Origin: Selenomonadaceae bacterium
GTDB taxonomy: Bacteria > Bacillota > Negativicutes > Selenomonadales > Selenomonadaceae
Reading direction: 5' to 3'
Assembly (NCBI GenBank): GCA_017518105.1
Contig: JAFWWC010000026.1
Coordinates: 1-64,000 of the forward strand
DNA length: 64,000 nucleotides
In this document: piece after piece, positions 44,688 to 53,193 of the stretch
Position numbering within the stretch: position 1 is the first letter of the stretch
Layout: every line of letters starts with the position of its first letter
Translations under genes and position numbers: made by a program
Notes under the pieces: generated by a model
Databases searched by the model: none
Seen by the model: only the letters and a program-made list of their open reading frames with translations
What the model was told of the DNA's origin: nothing

Positions 44688-45611
44688 ATGGCGATATTGA
44701 AACTCAAGCCCGCGTGCAAGGATTATCCTTGGGGCGGTTGGCGGCTCGCTGAGGAATTTGGCATTGAATACGATAAAAAGATTTTAGCGGAGGCGTGGGT
44801 TCTGTCTTGTCACCCCGACGGCGCGTCGACCCTTGAGGGCGGTGGCACTCTCGCCGATTACATAAAGCAACATGGCACCGAGATTTTGGGCACGAACTGC
44901 CGACGCTTTCAAGACTTCCCGATACTCATAAAGTTCATAGACGCTAAGGAAAATCTTTCCGTGCAAGTGCACCCGCCCGACGATTACGCGTTGGCTAATG
45001 AAGGGCAGCTCGGCAAGCGGGAGATGTGGTACGTCCTCGACGCCGATAAAGATTCCGTGCTTTACTGCGGCTTCAATAAAGAAATTTCCCGCGACGAATT
45101 CACCGCCCGCATTAAAGACAATTCACTAATCGAAGTCCTTAACCCGATTCACGCGAAGAAAGGCGACGTGATTTTTATTCCGCCTGGCACGGTTCACGCT
45201 ATTGGAGGCGGCATCTTGACTGTTGAGATTCAGACGAACTCGAACGTGACCTACCGCATTTACGACTACGGCAGAAATCGCCCGTTGCACATCAGCCAAG
45301 CCCTTGCCGTGACGAATTTTAATCCCGTCAACGTCCGCGCCGAAAATTATCAACACCTCGTCGCCTGCGATTATTTCGTTGTGGATAAGCTCGTTCTCGA
45401 CGGAAAATTTTTATCGGAGGCGGGCGGCACTGTCGACGAGAAAACTTTTCTTAGCGTGGTGATTCTCGACGGCGCAGGGAAAATTTCTTGCGGCGATGAG
45501 GAGCTTAATTATCGCAAGGGTGATTCGTTCTTCCTGACGGCGGGCGCGGGTGATTGGAAAATTTGCGGCGGGTGCCATGCCCTCTTAACGACGGTTCCTA
45601 GTCATGAATAA
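44688..45611 (+). CDS. manA: Type I mannose-6-phosphate isomerase
   Basis: 307 residues, the short Firmicute-type ManA. Zinc ligands are in SVQVHPPDDYA (about 85-95) and PPGTVHAIGGGILTVEIQTNS (about 165-185), with RIYDYGR following. It interconverts fructose-6-phosphate and mannose-6-phosphate, supplying GDP-mannose/rhamnose-type precursors for glycan synthesis, consistent with the many glycosyltransferases nearby. It starts behind GGAGGTGG and overlaps the methyltransferase gene by 8 bases. Confidence 0.94.
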   Translation: MAILKLKPACKDYPWGGWRLAEEFGIEYDKKILAEAWVLSCHPDGASTLEGGGTLADYIKQHGTEILGTNCRRFQDFPILIKFIDAKENLSVQVHPPDDYALANEGQLGKREMWYVLDADKDSVLYCGFNKEISRDEFTARIKDNSLIEVLNPIHAKKGDVIFIPPGTVHAIGGGILTVEIQTNSNVTYRIYDYGRNRPLHISQALAVTNFNPVNVRAENYQHLVACDYFVVDKLVLDGKFLSEAGGTVDEKTFLSVVILDGAGKISCGDEELNYRKGDSFFLTAGAGDWKICGGCHALLTTVPSHE

Positions 45612-46266
45612 CGCGTATCAAGTGGTCGGGCAACTGTCGACCTTCTTTGACCGCATGATGACAAGTGCCGACTTACCTGCACAGCTGGCACTGAAAACTT
45701 TTTGGGGACTCGACGACGACGCTTACCAGAAGTTTTTAGCGCAAGCCTTCGCGGGGCTACCGAAGAACTTTAGCGGGCGGCTCCTTGAAGTGCCGGTCGG
45801 GACGGGCGTCTTGTCCTTGCCCGTGTATAAGGAACTCGACGGCGCGGAAGTCTTTTGCCTAGACTACTCAGATAAAATGTTAGAGGCGGCAAGGGAGCGG
45901 GCAAATCAGCTCAATCTGCACGACGTGAAGTTTATTCAAGGCGACGTTGCTCGGCTGCCGTTCGAGGATGATTTTTTCGACCTAGTCTTATCAGTCAACG
46001 GCTTCCACGCCTTCCCCGATAAAATCTCGGCATGGGCGCAAACGTATCGCGTCCTCAAGCCCGGCGGAATCTTTTGCGGTTGCATGTACGTTAAGGGCGA
46101 GAATAGCCGCACGGATATTTTCGTTGAGCAGTTCTGCGACCGCCAAGGCTTTTTCTATCCGCCGCATGAAACGCTTGCCAGCCTAAAAAATTTCTTGAAT
46201 GACATATACTCCCGCGCAGAAGTTACAAACGTCGAATCTTTTGCCGGCTTCGTCTGTATTAAGTGA
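45604..46266 (+). CDS. Class I SAM-dependent methyltransferase
   Basis: 220 residues. Motif I is LLEVPVGTGVLSLP (about 60-73), with VPVGTG in place of the usual VGCGTG; further motifs are VFCLDYSDKMLEAA, IQGDVARLPFEDDFFDLVLS and RVLKPGGIF. It resembles UbiE/COQ5-like or small-molecule methyltransferases. Substrate unknown. It is translated in overlap with manA and 5 bases before the permease gene, so it may act on a surface-glycan intermediate. Confidence 0.85.
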   Translation: MNNAYQVVGQLSTFFDRMMTSADLPAQLALKTFWGLDDDAYQKFLAQAFAGLPKNFSGRLLEVPVGTGVLSLPVYKELDGAEVFCLDYSDKMLEAARERANQLNLHDVKFIQGDVARLPFEDDFFDLVLSVNGFHAFPDKISAWAQTYRVLKPGGIFCGCMYVKGENSRTDIFVEQFCDRQGFFYPPHETLASLKNFLNDIYSRAEVTNVESFAGFVCIK

Positions 46267-46271
46267 GGACA

Positions 46272-47078
46272 ATGAAAAACTTTTATCCGCTCGCCTTGAT
46301 TTGCGACATCATCTCCAATCGCAAACTCCTTTGGCAACTGACTAAGCGCGACTTCAAAGAACGATACCTCGGCTCGTACCTTGGAATTCTCTGGGCGTTC
46401 ATTCAGCCTGCCGTCACGGTTCTAATCTTCTGGTTCGTCTTCCAGGTCGGCTTCAAGTCCATGCCCGTCAATAACTTCCCGTTTATCCTGTGGCTCGTGT
46501 GCGGTATGTTCCCGTGGTTTTTCCTAAGCGAGAGCATTCAAAGCGCGGCGAACTCGGTCATCGAAAGCGCATTCCTCGTCAAGAAGATTGTTTTCCGCGT
46601 GGAGCTGTTGCCGATTGTCAAAATTATTTCCGCGCTCGTCGTGCATATTTTTTTTATCGCCGTGCTGTTCCTGATGTTCGCGGCTTATGGTCACCCGCCC
46701 ACGCTTTACGCCCTGCAGATAGTTTATTACGTCTTCGCGATGATTTGCCTGTCGTTAGGCTTGAGTTGGCTGACGAGTTCTTTGGCGGTCTTCTTTAGGG
46801 ACGTGCGGCAGTTGGTCGCCATGCTGTTGCAGTTCGGCTTTTGGGGCACGCCGATTTTTTGGAACCTAAAGATGATTCCCGAACAGTTCCAATTTATTTT
46901 GAAGCTCAACCCCGCCTATTATCTCGTTGAAGGTTATCGGCAGAGTTTCATTTATCAAGAGTGGTTTTGGGAGCATTGGGCGTTGACGGCTTACTTTTGG
47001 GCGTTCACGTTGGCGGCAATGTTTATCGGCGCGTGGTGCTTTAAAAAACTCCGTCCGCACTTTGCCGACGTGTTGTAA
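46272..47078 (+). CDS. ABC-2-type polysaccharide export permease (Wzm/TagG-like)
   Basis: 268 residues, six predicted TM segments, with the family start LLWQLTKRDFKERYLGSYLGILWAFIQP and the C-terminal LNPAYYLVEGYRQSF. ATG 46272 is preferred over GTG 46263. Such permeases export lipid-linked O-antigen or teichoic-acid-type polymers together with a Wzt-type ATPase. No ATPase gene follows; the next gene is on the other strand. The partner must be encoded elsewhere or has been lost. Confidence 0.88.
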   Translation: MKNFYPLALICDIISNRKLLWQLTKRDFKERYLGSYLGILWAFIQPAVTVLIFWFVFQVGFKSMPVNNFPFILWLVCGMFPWFFLSESIQSAANSVIESAFLVKKIVFRVELLPIVKIISALVVHIFFIAVLFLMFAAYGHPPTLYALQIVYYVFAMICLSLGLSWLTSSLAVFFRDVRQLVAMLLQFGFWGTPIFWNLKMIPEQFQFILKLNPAYYLVEGYRQSFIYQEWFWEHWALTAYFWAFTLAAMFIGAWCFKKLRPHFADVL

Positions 47079-47082
47079 AGGT

Positions 47083-48654
47083 CTAAAACGAATTCAAAAC
47101 ACCGTCCAAGCCCTCGCGGCGATAAATTTCCTTGTAATACTCCAAATTATTGCTGATAATCTTGTCCAAAGCCCGCATACTCAGCATTTCGACGGGGGCG
47201 CAGTCGTCCGTCAAAACATTTTCCCCTAAAGTCGGTTCTTGCCACGTCTTAGCGATGTGAATCATCAGTTCCGACAATTTTTTATCGTCAAGAGCCTCTG
47301 CGCGTGCTTGAAGTCCATTTAAAATGCTTTCCTCGCCCGCCGCAAATAAAACTTTGTTCGTGACGCCGCGTGCGTCGATAATTTTCAGCGCGGAGAAACT
47401 TTTTCCAATTGTATCAATCAAATATTCGTTAATATCGCCGCGCATGTTCATATTCACGACCATAACGCCGCTTTTAGCCAAATGATTCCGCACTAAACTA
47501 AAAAATTCCGTCGAACTCATCTGAAACGGCGGAGAAATATCTTGGAATGCGTCAACAAGTATCACGTCGTAAATATTTTTATCGCTTTGAAGGAACGCTC
47601 GCCCGTCATAAGTCACAACTTCGACTGATTCAGGCAGGGAAAAGTATTTTTTAGCTAGCAAAGTGATTTTATCGTCAATCTCAACGCCGACAACTTGCGC
47701 GGAAGGAAAATATTTCTTGCATTGTTCAGCGAAAGTGCCCGTGCCCATGCCTAGAATCAAAATCTTTTTGTTTTCGGCAAGAAGTGGAGCCGCCAACGCG
47801 TAATCGTAGTAATAACCAGTCAAGCCGCCGCTTTTTACCTTCAATGACTGCACTCCGAACATAACATTCGTAGAAAAAATGATTTTATCGGGCGTCTCCT
47901 TGACTTGCAGGTAATTATAAATCGATTCGCCCTCGTACAGTAAATTTTTCTCCCAAAATGCAAAACTATTCGAGTTGCCGAGCACAGCTAAGATTATAAA
48001 CGCTAAAATCGCCGCCAAAACCTTTTTCCGCCCGATACTTACGAAATAAATCACGCCAATAAGTAAAAGAATTCCAGAGAAGATTAAAAACGTTATCGCA
48101 GTGCCGACGGCGGGGATTGTTACGAAAGTCGGCAAAAAAGTCCCGATTATGCTTCCGATTGTGTTAAACGCGTTCAAATTTCCTACGATTCGCCCGTTAT
48201 GTTCGAGATTATCAGTTGAATATTTGACTAAAGACGGCGTGACGGTACCTAATAAGAATAATGGCAGAACGAAAATCGCCATGCACGACAAAAACGCCGC
48301 CCAAATTAATAAATTAGTGTCGATAGTCACGATTAAAGCTCCGGCGACGCCTAGAATTAAATATTTGCCGAGAACGGGGATTGCGCCAATCCAAAGAGCC
48401 GCGATTATCAGCCGCCGATAAAGTTTTGCGGGGTCAGCGTCTAAATCTGCACGCCGTCCGCCCCAAACATTTCCCAGAGCCAACGCAATCATGATTGTGC
48501 CGATGATGATTGTCCAAACGATTTGCGACGAGCTGAAATACGGCGCGAGTAATCGACTTGCGCCCAATTCAACTGCCATTATCGACATTCCGGAAAAAAA
48601 TTCGGTGGCGTAGAGGAAATTTTTGTTGCTTAAAAGCGATGAAGTATTTATCAT
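47083..48654 (-). CDS. Membrane-bound spermidine-synthase-like protein
   Basis: 523 residues. About 7-8 TM segments (residues 10-230, starting ATEFFSGMSIMAVELGASRLL) are fused to a spermidine-synthase-like Rossmann domain (KKILILGMGTGTFAEQC, VVGVEIDDKI, YDVILVDAFQDISPPFQM). This is the fused MFS/spermidine-synthase architecture. The SAM-like GMGTGT loop is intact, but the substrate of such fusions is generally unknown and no other polyamine gene is adjacent. It ends 4 bases from the permease stop and is divergent from hisH. Confidence 0.85.
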   Translation of the reverse strand: MINTSSLLSNKNFLYATEFFSGMSIMAVELGASRLLAPYFSSSQIVWTIIIGTIMIALALGNVWGGRRADLDADPAKLYRRLIIAALWIGAIPVLGKYLILGVAGALIVTIDTNLLIWAAFLSCMAIFVLPLFLLGTVTPSLVKYSTDNLEHNGRIVGNLNAFNTIGSIIGTFLPTFVTIPAVGTAITFLIFSGILLLIGVIYFVSIGRKKVLAAILAFIILAVLGNSNSFAFWEKNLLYEGESIYNYLQVKETPDKIIFSTNVMFGVQSLKVKSGGLTGYYYDYALAAPLLAENKKILILGMGTGTFAEQCKKYFPSAQVVGVEIDDKITLLAKKYFSLPESVEVVTYDGRAFLQSDKNIYDVILVDAFQDISPPFQMSSTEFFSLVRNHLAKSGVMVVNMNMRGDINEYLIDTIGKSFSALKIIDARGVTNKVLFAAGEESILNGLQARAEALDDKKLSELMIHIAKTWQEPTLGENVLTDDCAPVEMLSMRALDKIISNNLEYYKEIYRREGLDGVLNSF

Positions 48655-48681
48655 TAAAAAAACTCCTTCGGAGGTGTGATG

Positions 48682-49281
48682 ATGATAGTTTTGATTGATT
48701 ACGGCGTCGGCAACCTTTACAGCGTGGCTAAGGCGGTTGCGTTCGTCGGCGGCGATGTAAAGATTTCCAGTTCGGCGGAGGATATTCAGCGTGCCGATAA
48801 AATTATTTTGCCGGGCGTGGGTGCCTTCGGCGATTGTATGAAAAATCTTGCGGCGACGGGCTTGATTCCAACGATTAAGCAGGAAATTTCTTCTGGCAAG
48901 CCGCTTCTAGGAATTTGCGTTGGGCTTCAGATTCTATTCGCGGGCAGTGAAGAAAGCCCTTGCGTCGACGGTCTGAAAATTTTTAGCGGGCAAGTCAGGA
49001 GAATCAACGCGGGCGATTTGAAGATACCGCACATGGGCTGGAATTCCGTTAAGTTCGGCGGCTCCAAACTCTTTGCGGGCTTGAGCGGCGAGCCTTATTT
49101 TTATTTCGTGCACAGCTATCACGCCTGCCCCGTCGACAAGAATATTATCGCCGCGACCACCACTTACGGCGAAACGGTCACTGCCGCCATTGAGCACGGG
49201 AATATTTTCGCTACGCAGTTTCACCCTGAAAAGTCCGGCGATGTCGGTTTGCACGTCCTCAAAAACTTCCTCGACGCTTAA
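48682..49281 (+). CDS. hisH: HisH-type glutamine amidotransferase (imidazole glycerol phosphate synthase subunit)
   Basis: 199 residues from ATG 48682 (six bases after GGAGGT), giving the family start IVLIDYGVGNLYSV. The class I amidotransferase triad is intact: Cys79 in GICVGLQ and His/Glu in TQFHPEKSG near 184. HisH supplies ammonia to HisF, but no hisF or other his gene is adjacent; it stands alone between a divergent gene and the AT-rich restriction locus. HisH paralogues also act in surface-sugar amidation, a real alternative here. Confidence 0.9.
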   Translation: MIVLIDYGVGNLYSVAKAVAFVGGDVKISSSAEDIQRADKIILPGVGAFGDCMKNLAATGLIPTIKQEISSGKPLLGICVGLQILFAGSEESPCVDGLKIFSGQVRRINAGDLKIPHMGWNSVKFGGSKLFAGLSGEPYFYFVHSYHACPVDKNIIAATTTYGETVTAAIEHGNIFATQFHPEKSGDVGLHVLKNFLDA

Positions 49282-49287
49282 ATCGTA

Positions 49288-49309
49288 AAAATCCGTCATA
49301 GCGGATTTT
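49288..49309 (+). terminator. Terminator after hisH
   Basis: AAAATCCG (49288-49295), loop TCATAG, CGGATTTT (49302-49309), then GTAATTT, beginning 7 bases after the hisH stop. The perfect 8-bp stem works in both directions. Confidence 0.6.
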
Positions 49310-49357
49310 GTAATTTGCCTTTCCAAATAGCACTTCAAACCCGTTTTTGAGCTCTAA

Positions 49358-49519
49358 ATCGTCTTTGAAACTTCTTCGAGACGATTTTTTTGTTCTCAAC
49401 GTTCAAAACCACTTTCAAAGCTCGTTTCAACCTCCAGAATCATCTTTTAACACGTTTCGAGATGATTTTTCTGTCATCAACGCTCAAAATCCGTTTCAAA
49501 GCAAAATTTTACTCTCGCA
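49358..49519 (+). repeat. Two tandem 81-bp units with covarying hairpins upstream of mcrB
   Basis: Units start at 49358 and 49439. Each opens with a hairpin: ATCGTCT/AGACGAT (49358-49364 with 49379-49385) and ATCATCT/AGATGAT (49439-49445 with 49460-49466), each followed by T-runs and then a shared TCAACG-TCAAAA-TTTCAAAG stretch. The G-C to A-T change is compensated. The remaining 49520-49640 is AT-rich with no gene I can support; the whole 49282-49640 stretch holds only the hisH terminator, these units and the mcrB ribosome site. Confidence 0.7.
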
Positions 49520-49640
49520 AGCCTCAAATCTCTATCCAAACTTATTTTTCAACGCCATTTGCATTTTCAAGCATAAAATTTTATAATCAGCGTCAAAGAT
49601 TTTCTCTCGACGACGTTTTTTATCGAAAGGAGCTGTTTGA

Positions 49641-51116
49641 ATGGCTTATCAAAGGAAAGCAGGAGATAATGTAACTTTTTGGAAGATAAATCATCGCCCA
49701 ACAAATGATAGACGTAATTTTACAAATTTAGAATGGACAAACCTTATAAAACAAAGAGTTATTATTATAAAAGGCGGCAATCGGACTGAAATGGAAATGC
49801 TCGCGTCAATGAAACCTGGAGACTATTTTTATCTTTGTCATGGAAATGAAACTGCAAAATCTTTAGGTGGAATAAAATTAATTGGAAGAATAATGGACAA
49901 CAAAACAAATGGTTCAAAACGTCAATATGAAATGATTTTTCCAAGAAATGGTGTACCTTTAGTAGGAAAATTTTATAAAGGTGAAGAGAAAGCTTATGCT
50001 CCTGGTTTTTATGGCGGAAAATTTAATGAACCAATTTATGAAATTTCTCAAGAACAAGCAACAGACTTTGAAAATGATATTCTTCGTCCATTCTTTAATG
50101 TTGGAATAAATGATTTTAGCGGCTTATGGGGTTTAACCTCAATTTCTCAATCAGAATCGTTAAAAGTAAAATCAGAAGTCGTTAATACATTACAGCCGTC
50201 TAAAATTTTTCCTCTTAACATAATTTTTTATGGTATGCCAGGAACTAGTAAAACTTTTATAACAACTTCATATGCTGTAGCAATTTATGGTAATCAAAAA
50301 GTTGCCGAAGCTCTATTCAGCGATGATATGAAATTTATTTCAGAGAACTATGACGAAATAAAAGTAGAATATGACAAACTTAGAGGTATAGGAAGGATTA
50401 AATTCGTGACATTTCATCAAAGTTACGGCTATGAAGACTTTATCGAAGGTATTAGCCCAATTCTCGATACGAATGGTAATATTTCCTATAAAATCAAGTC
50501 TGGAGTCTTTAAAAAGTTTTGCGAGGAGGCTCGTTACGAATCTGGGAACATGGTCTTCATAATAGACGAAATAAATCGCGGAAACATCTCAAAAATATTT
50601 GGCGAGCTAATAACGCTGATTGAGGAAGATAAACGCGAAGAAATATCGGTAACGTTGCCATATTCGCAAGAAGAATTCACGGTGCCGCGAAATGTTTACA
50701 TAATCGGGACGATGAACACCGCCGACCGCTCGATAGCTCTGCTAGATACGGCATTGCGCCGCCGATTTGAATTTATCGAAATGATGCCGCGACCGGAGCT
50801 TTTACCGGAAAATATCGAGGGCGTGAACGTGCAAAAGCTGTTAGAGGAGTTAAATCGGCGAATTGAACTGTATTATGACCGCGACCACCTAATCGGGCAC
50901 GCATATTTTATTAAATGCAAGACGTTAGCCGACCTAAGCAAGGTTTTTATGAATAAAATAATTCCGCTCCTGCAAGAATATTTTTTTGAGGATTACGAGA
51001 CGATTTATAAGGTGCTCGGCGGAAAATTTATCAATCGTGAGGCGTTAGGCAATGAAAAATACCATTATATAATCAATAAAGCCGCCTTTAATGACGCAGA
51101 AAGCTATAAATTATGA
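49641..51116 (+). CDS. mcrB: McrB-like AAA+ GTPase with EVE-like N-terminal domain
   Basis: 491 residues. The first 150 residues ([40 protein letters not shown]) resemble EVE/PUA-like modified-base binding domains. The AAA+ motor has Walker [10 protein letters not shown] near 199 (Ser replaces the usual last Gly before Lys), Walker [13 protein letters not shown] and the McrB signature [22 protein letters not shown]. With McrC it should cut modified DNA. ATG 49641 follows AAGGAG. Up to about 50530 the gene is AT-rich, beyond that it has host-like codons. It overlaps mcrC by 4 bases. Confidence 0.88.
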   Translation: MAYQRKAGDNVTFWKINHRPTNDRRNFTNLEWTNLIKQRVIIIKGGNRTEMEMLASMKPGDYFYLCHGNETAKSLGGIKLIGRIMDNKTNGSKRQYEMIFPRNGVPLVGKFYKGEEKAYAPGFYGGKFNEPIYEISQEQATDFENDILRPFFNVGINDFSGLWGLTSISQSESLKVKSEVVNTLQPSKIFPLNIIFYGMPGTSKTFITTSYAVAIYGNQKVAEALFSDDMKFISENYDEIKVEYDKLRGIGRIKFVTFHQSYGYEDFIEGISPILDTNGNISYKIKSGVFKKFCEEARYESGNMVFIIDEINRGNISKIFGELITLIEEDKREEISVTLPYSQEEFTVPRNVYIIGTMNTADRSIALLDTALRRRFEFIEMMPRPELLPENIEGVNVQKLLEELNRRIELYYDRDHLIGHAYFIKCKTLADLSKVFMNKIIPLLQEYFFEDYETIYKVLGGKFINREALGNEKYHYIINKAAFNDAESYKL

Positions 51117-52243
51117 TGACAATCCACGAATACGAAAAAATTTACGCAGGTGACTGCGAACACTTCGACGAGTTAAGAAAATTTGCTGAGGCGAGCGATT
51201 TTCTAAATTTAAGTTGGAAATACGTTCAAGCAAAGAATTATGTTGGGGTAATACGTTTGCCGAGCGGATTTCAAATCGAAATTCTGCCGAAATTGCAAGC
51301 TCCAGATGACAAATTGCGCGTATTGGTAATGGAAATGATTGGCACGCTAAAAGAATTTAATTGGAAGAAATTTAACGCCGCAGACTTATCAACGTCGAAA
51401 TTGAGCCTTTACGAAATATTTATCCGAACGTATCTTGAAATGGTTTTGGAACTGATGAAACGCGGATTGAAGTCGTCATACGTCACGCGGGAGGATAATT
51501 TAAGGTTTTTCAAGGGGAAATTGCTTGTCAATGAGAATTTACGCCGAAATATCGCGCATAGGGAAAGATTTTTCGTATCGTTCGATGAATATAATTTAAA
51601 TCGCCCCGAACACCGCTTAATAAAGTCGGTATTGTTAAAACTTCGGAGCATTACGCAGGAAAATAAAAGTTTGGCAAGTCGATTGCTTGAAGAATTGGAT
51701 TTGGTTGAGGCGTCGACTAATTATCGGAAAGATTTTGCGGAAATATCGATTGATAGGACGAATCAGAACTATAAAGCGGTCATTGCGTGGACGAAAATAT
51801 TTTTAGGCGGCGAAAGTTTTACGTTTTTCACGGGAAAGGCGCGGGCGTTGGCTTTACTCTTCGACATGAACAAATTATTTGAAGTTTACGTTGCCGAACA
51901 CGTCCAAAAAGTTTTTTCAGGGCGATTCACAGTCAAAACGCAGGCGCAAGAGCAATTTTTATTCGACGAGCCGCAAGTCTTCGGATTAAAGCCCGATATA
52001 ATCCTTGAAGGCGACGAACGAATCATTTTAGACACGAAATGGAAATTTGAGCCGACGGCGGGCGATATGTATCAGATGCTCGCCTATGCAAGGAGGTACG
52101 ACACGCGGCGGATTATCCTAATTTGCCCTGCGGCGGAAGATTTTTACCGAGCGGCGGACTTTGAAGTAAAAATTTTCGGCGTAGACCTCTTCAACATGAA
52201 TGAGAGCATAAAAAAGCTCCTCGACGCGGTGTCGGGGAGTTAA
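51113..52243 (+). CDS. mcrC: McrC-like restriction endonuclease subunit
   Basis: 376 residues: an N-terminal McrB-interacting region ([30 protein letters not shown]) and a C-terminal PD-(D/E)xK nuclease core (FGLKPDIIL, then IILDTKWKF, about 298-318), with catalytic residues present. It forms the nuclease of a type IV modification-dependent system with McrB. Its final codons are part of a bidirectional terminator hairpin (52217-52239), so coding and termination overlap. Confidence 0.93.
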   Translation: MMTIHEYEKIYAGDCEHFDELRKFAEASDFLNLSWKYVQAKNYVGVIRLPSGFQIEILPKLQAPDDKLRVLVMEMIGTLKEFNWKKFNAADLSTSKLSLYEIFIRTYLEMVLELMKRGLKSSYVTREDNLRFFKGKLLVNENLRRNIAHRERFFVSFDEYNLNRPEHRLIKSVLLKLRSITQENKSLASRLLEELDLVEASTNYRKDFAEISIDRTNQNYKAVIAWTKIFLGGESFTFFTGKARALALLFDMNKLFEVYVAEHVQKVFSGRFTVKTQAQEQFLFDEPQVFGLKPDIILEGDERIILDTKWKFEPTAGDMYQMLAYARRYDTRRIILICPAAEDFYRAADFEVKIFGVDLFNMNESIKKLLDAVSGS

Positions 52244-52249
52244 TTTTTT
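52217..52249. terminator. Bidirectional terminator between mcrC and argF
   Basis: CTCCTCGAC, loop GCGGT, GTCGGGGAG (52217-52239; nine pairs with one G-T) lies inside the mcrC 3' end. On the plus strand TTAATTTTTT follows; on the minus strand CTTTTTT follows. It thus serves the convergent mcrBC and arginine operons. Confidence 0.8.
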
Positions 52250-52261
52250 GTTTGAGCGAGT

Positions 52262-53191
52262 TTAACCCATAGTCAGAGCCATAATCGCCTTTTGAGTGTG
52301 CAAACGGTTCTCCGCCTCGTCGAAAATGACGTGTGCATTGTCTTCTAGGACTTCATCGGTAATTTCTTCTCCGCGATAGGCGGGCAGGCAGTGCAAGACG
52401 ATAACATTTTTGCTCGCGTGGCTGAGGAGCTGTTTGTTGACTTGATACGGCGCGAAAATCTTTTTGCGGGCGTCGTGTTCAGCCTCCTGCCCCATGCTAG
52501 CCCAAGTGTCGGTGGCGATTATGTCAGCGTCGCGGACTGCTTCGACGGGGTCTTGCGTCCAAGAAAGTTTTGCGCCAGTCTCTTCAGCGTCTGAAAGCGC
52601 GGTCTCGTAAACTTTTTGATTGGGCTTGTAACCTTCGGGCGTGGCGACAGTTAAAGTCATTCCGACCTTAGCCGCGCCGTAAAGATAAGAATTCGTCATA
52701 TTATTGCCGTCGCCGACGTAAGCCATCTTCAATGCGCGGAAATTTTTGCCCTTGTGCTCGCGAATCGTCAGCAAGTCCGTTAAGACTTGGCAAGGGTGGA
52801 GCAGGTCAGTTAAGCCGTTGATAACCGGAATATCGGCGTATTTGGCAAGCTCCTCGACTTCAGACTGCTTGAACGTGCGAATCATAATCCCGTCAAGATA
52901 GCGTGCCAAAACTCGTGCGGTATCTTTAATCGGCTCGCCGCGTCCGAGTTGCAGGTCTTTACTCGACAGGAATAAGCCCGTGCCGCCGAGTTGGAATATC
53001 CCGACCTCGAATGATACCCGCGTCCGTGTCGATGACTTTTCAAAAATCATGCCGAGCGTCTTACCCGCCAAAAGTTTATGTTCAACGCCAGCTTTCTGCA
53101 TTACTTTGAGCTTAGCGGCGCAATCGATAATCTCTTCGACCTCGTCGCGGCTCAAGTCGTGAATCGAAAGTAAATCTTTTCCCTTTAACAA
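52262..53191 (-). CDS. argF: Ornithine carbamoyltransferase
   Basis: 309 residues from TTG 53191 (eight bases after GAGGAGG); the open frame extends further upstream but into the preceding gene. Carbamoyl-phosphate motif SSTRTRVSFE (about 50-59), ornithine-binding HPCQVLTDL and the HCLPAYRGEEI loop are intact. It makes citrulline from ornithine and carbamoyl phosphate. It is the last gene of the trmK-argB-GT-argD-GT-argF string. Confidence 0.96.
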   Translation of the reverse strand: MLKGKDLLSIHDLSRDEVEEIIDCAAKLKVMQKAGVEHKLLAGKTLGMIFEKSSTRTRVSFEVGIFQLGGTGLFLSSKDLQLGRGEPIKDTARVLARYLDGIMIRTFKQSEVEELAKYADIPVINGLTDLLHPCQVLTDLLTIREHKGKNFRALKMAYVGDGNNMTNSYLYGAAKVGMTLTVATPEGYKPNQKVYETALSDAEETGAKLSWTQDPVEAVRDADIIATDTWASMGQEAEHDARKKIFAPYQVNKQLLSHASKNVIVLHCLPAYRGEEITDEVLEDNAHVIFDEAENRLHTQKAIMALTMG

Positions 53192-53193
53192 AA

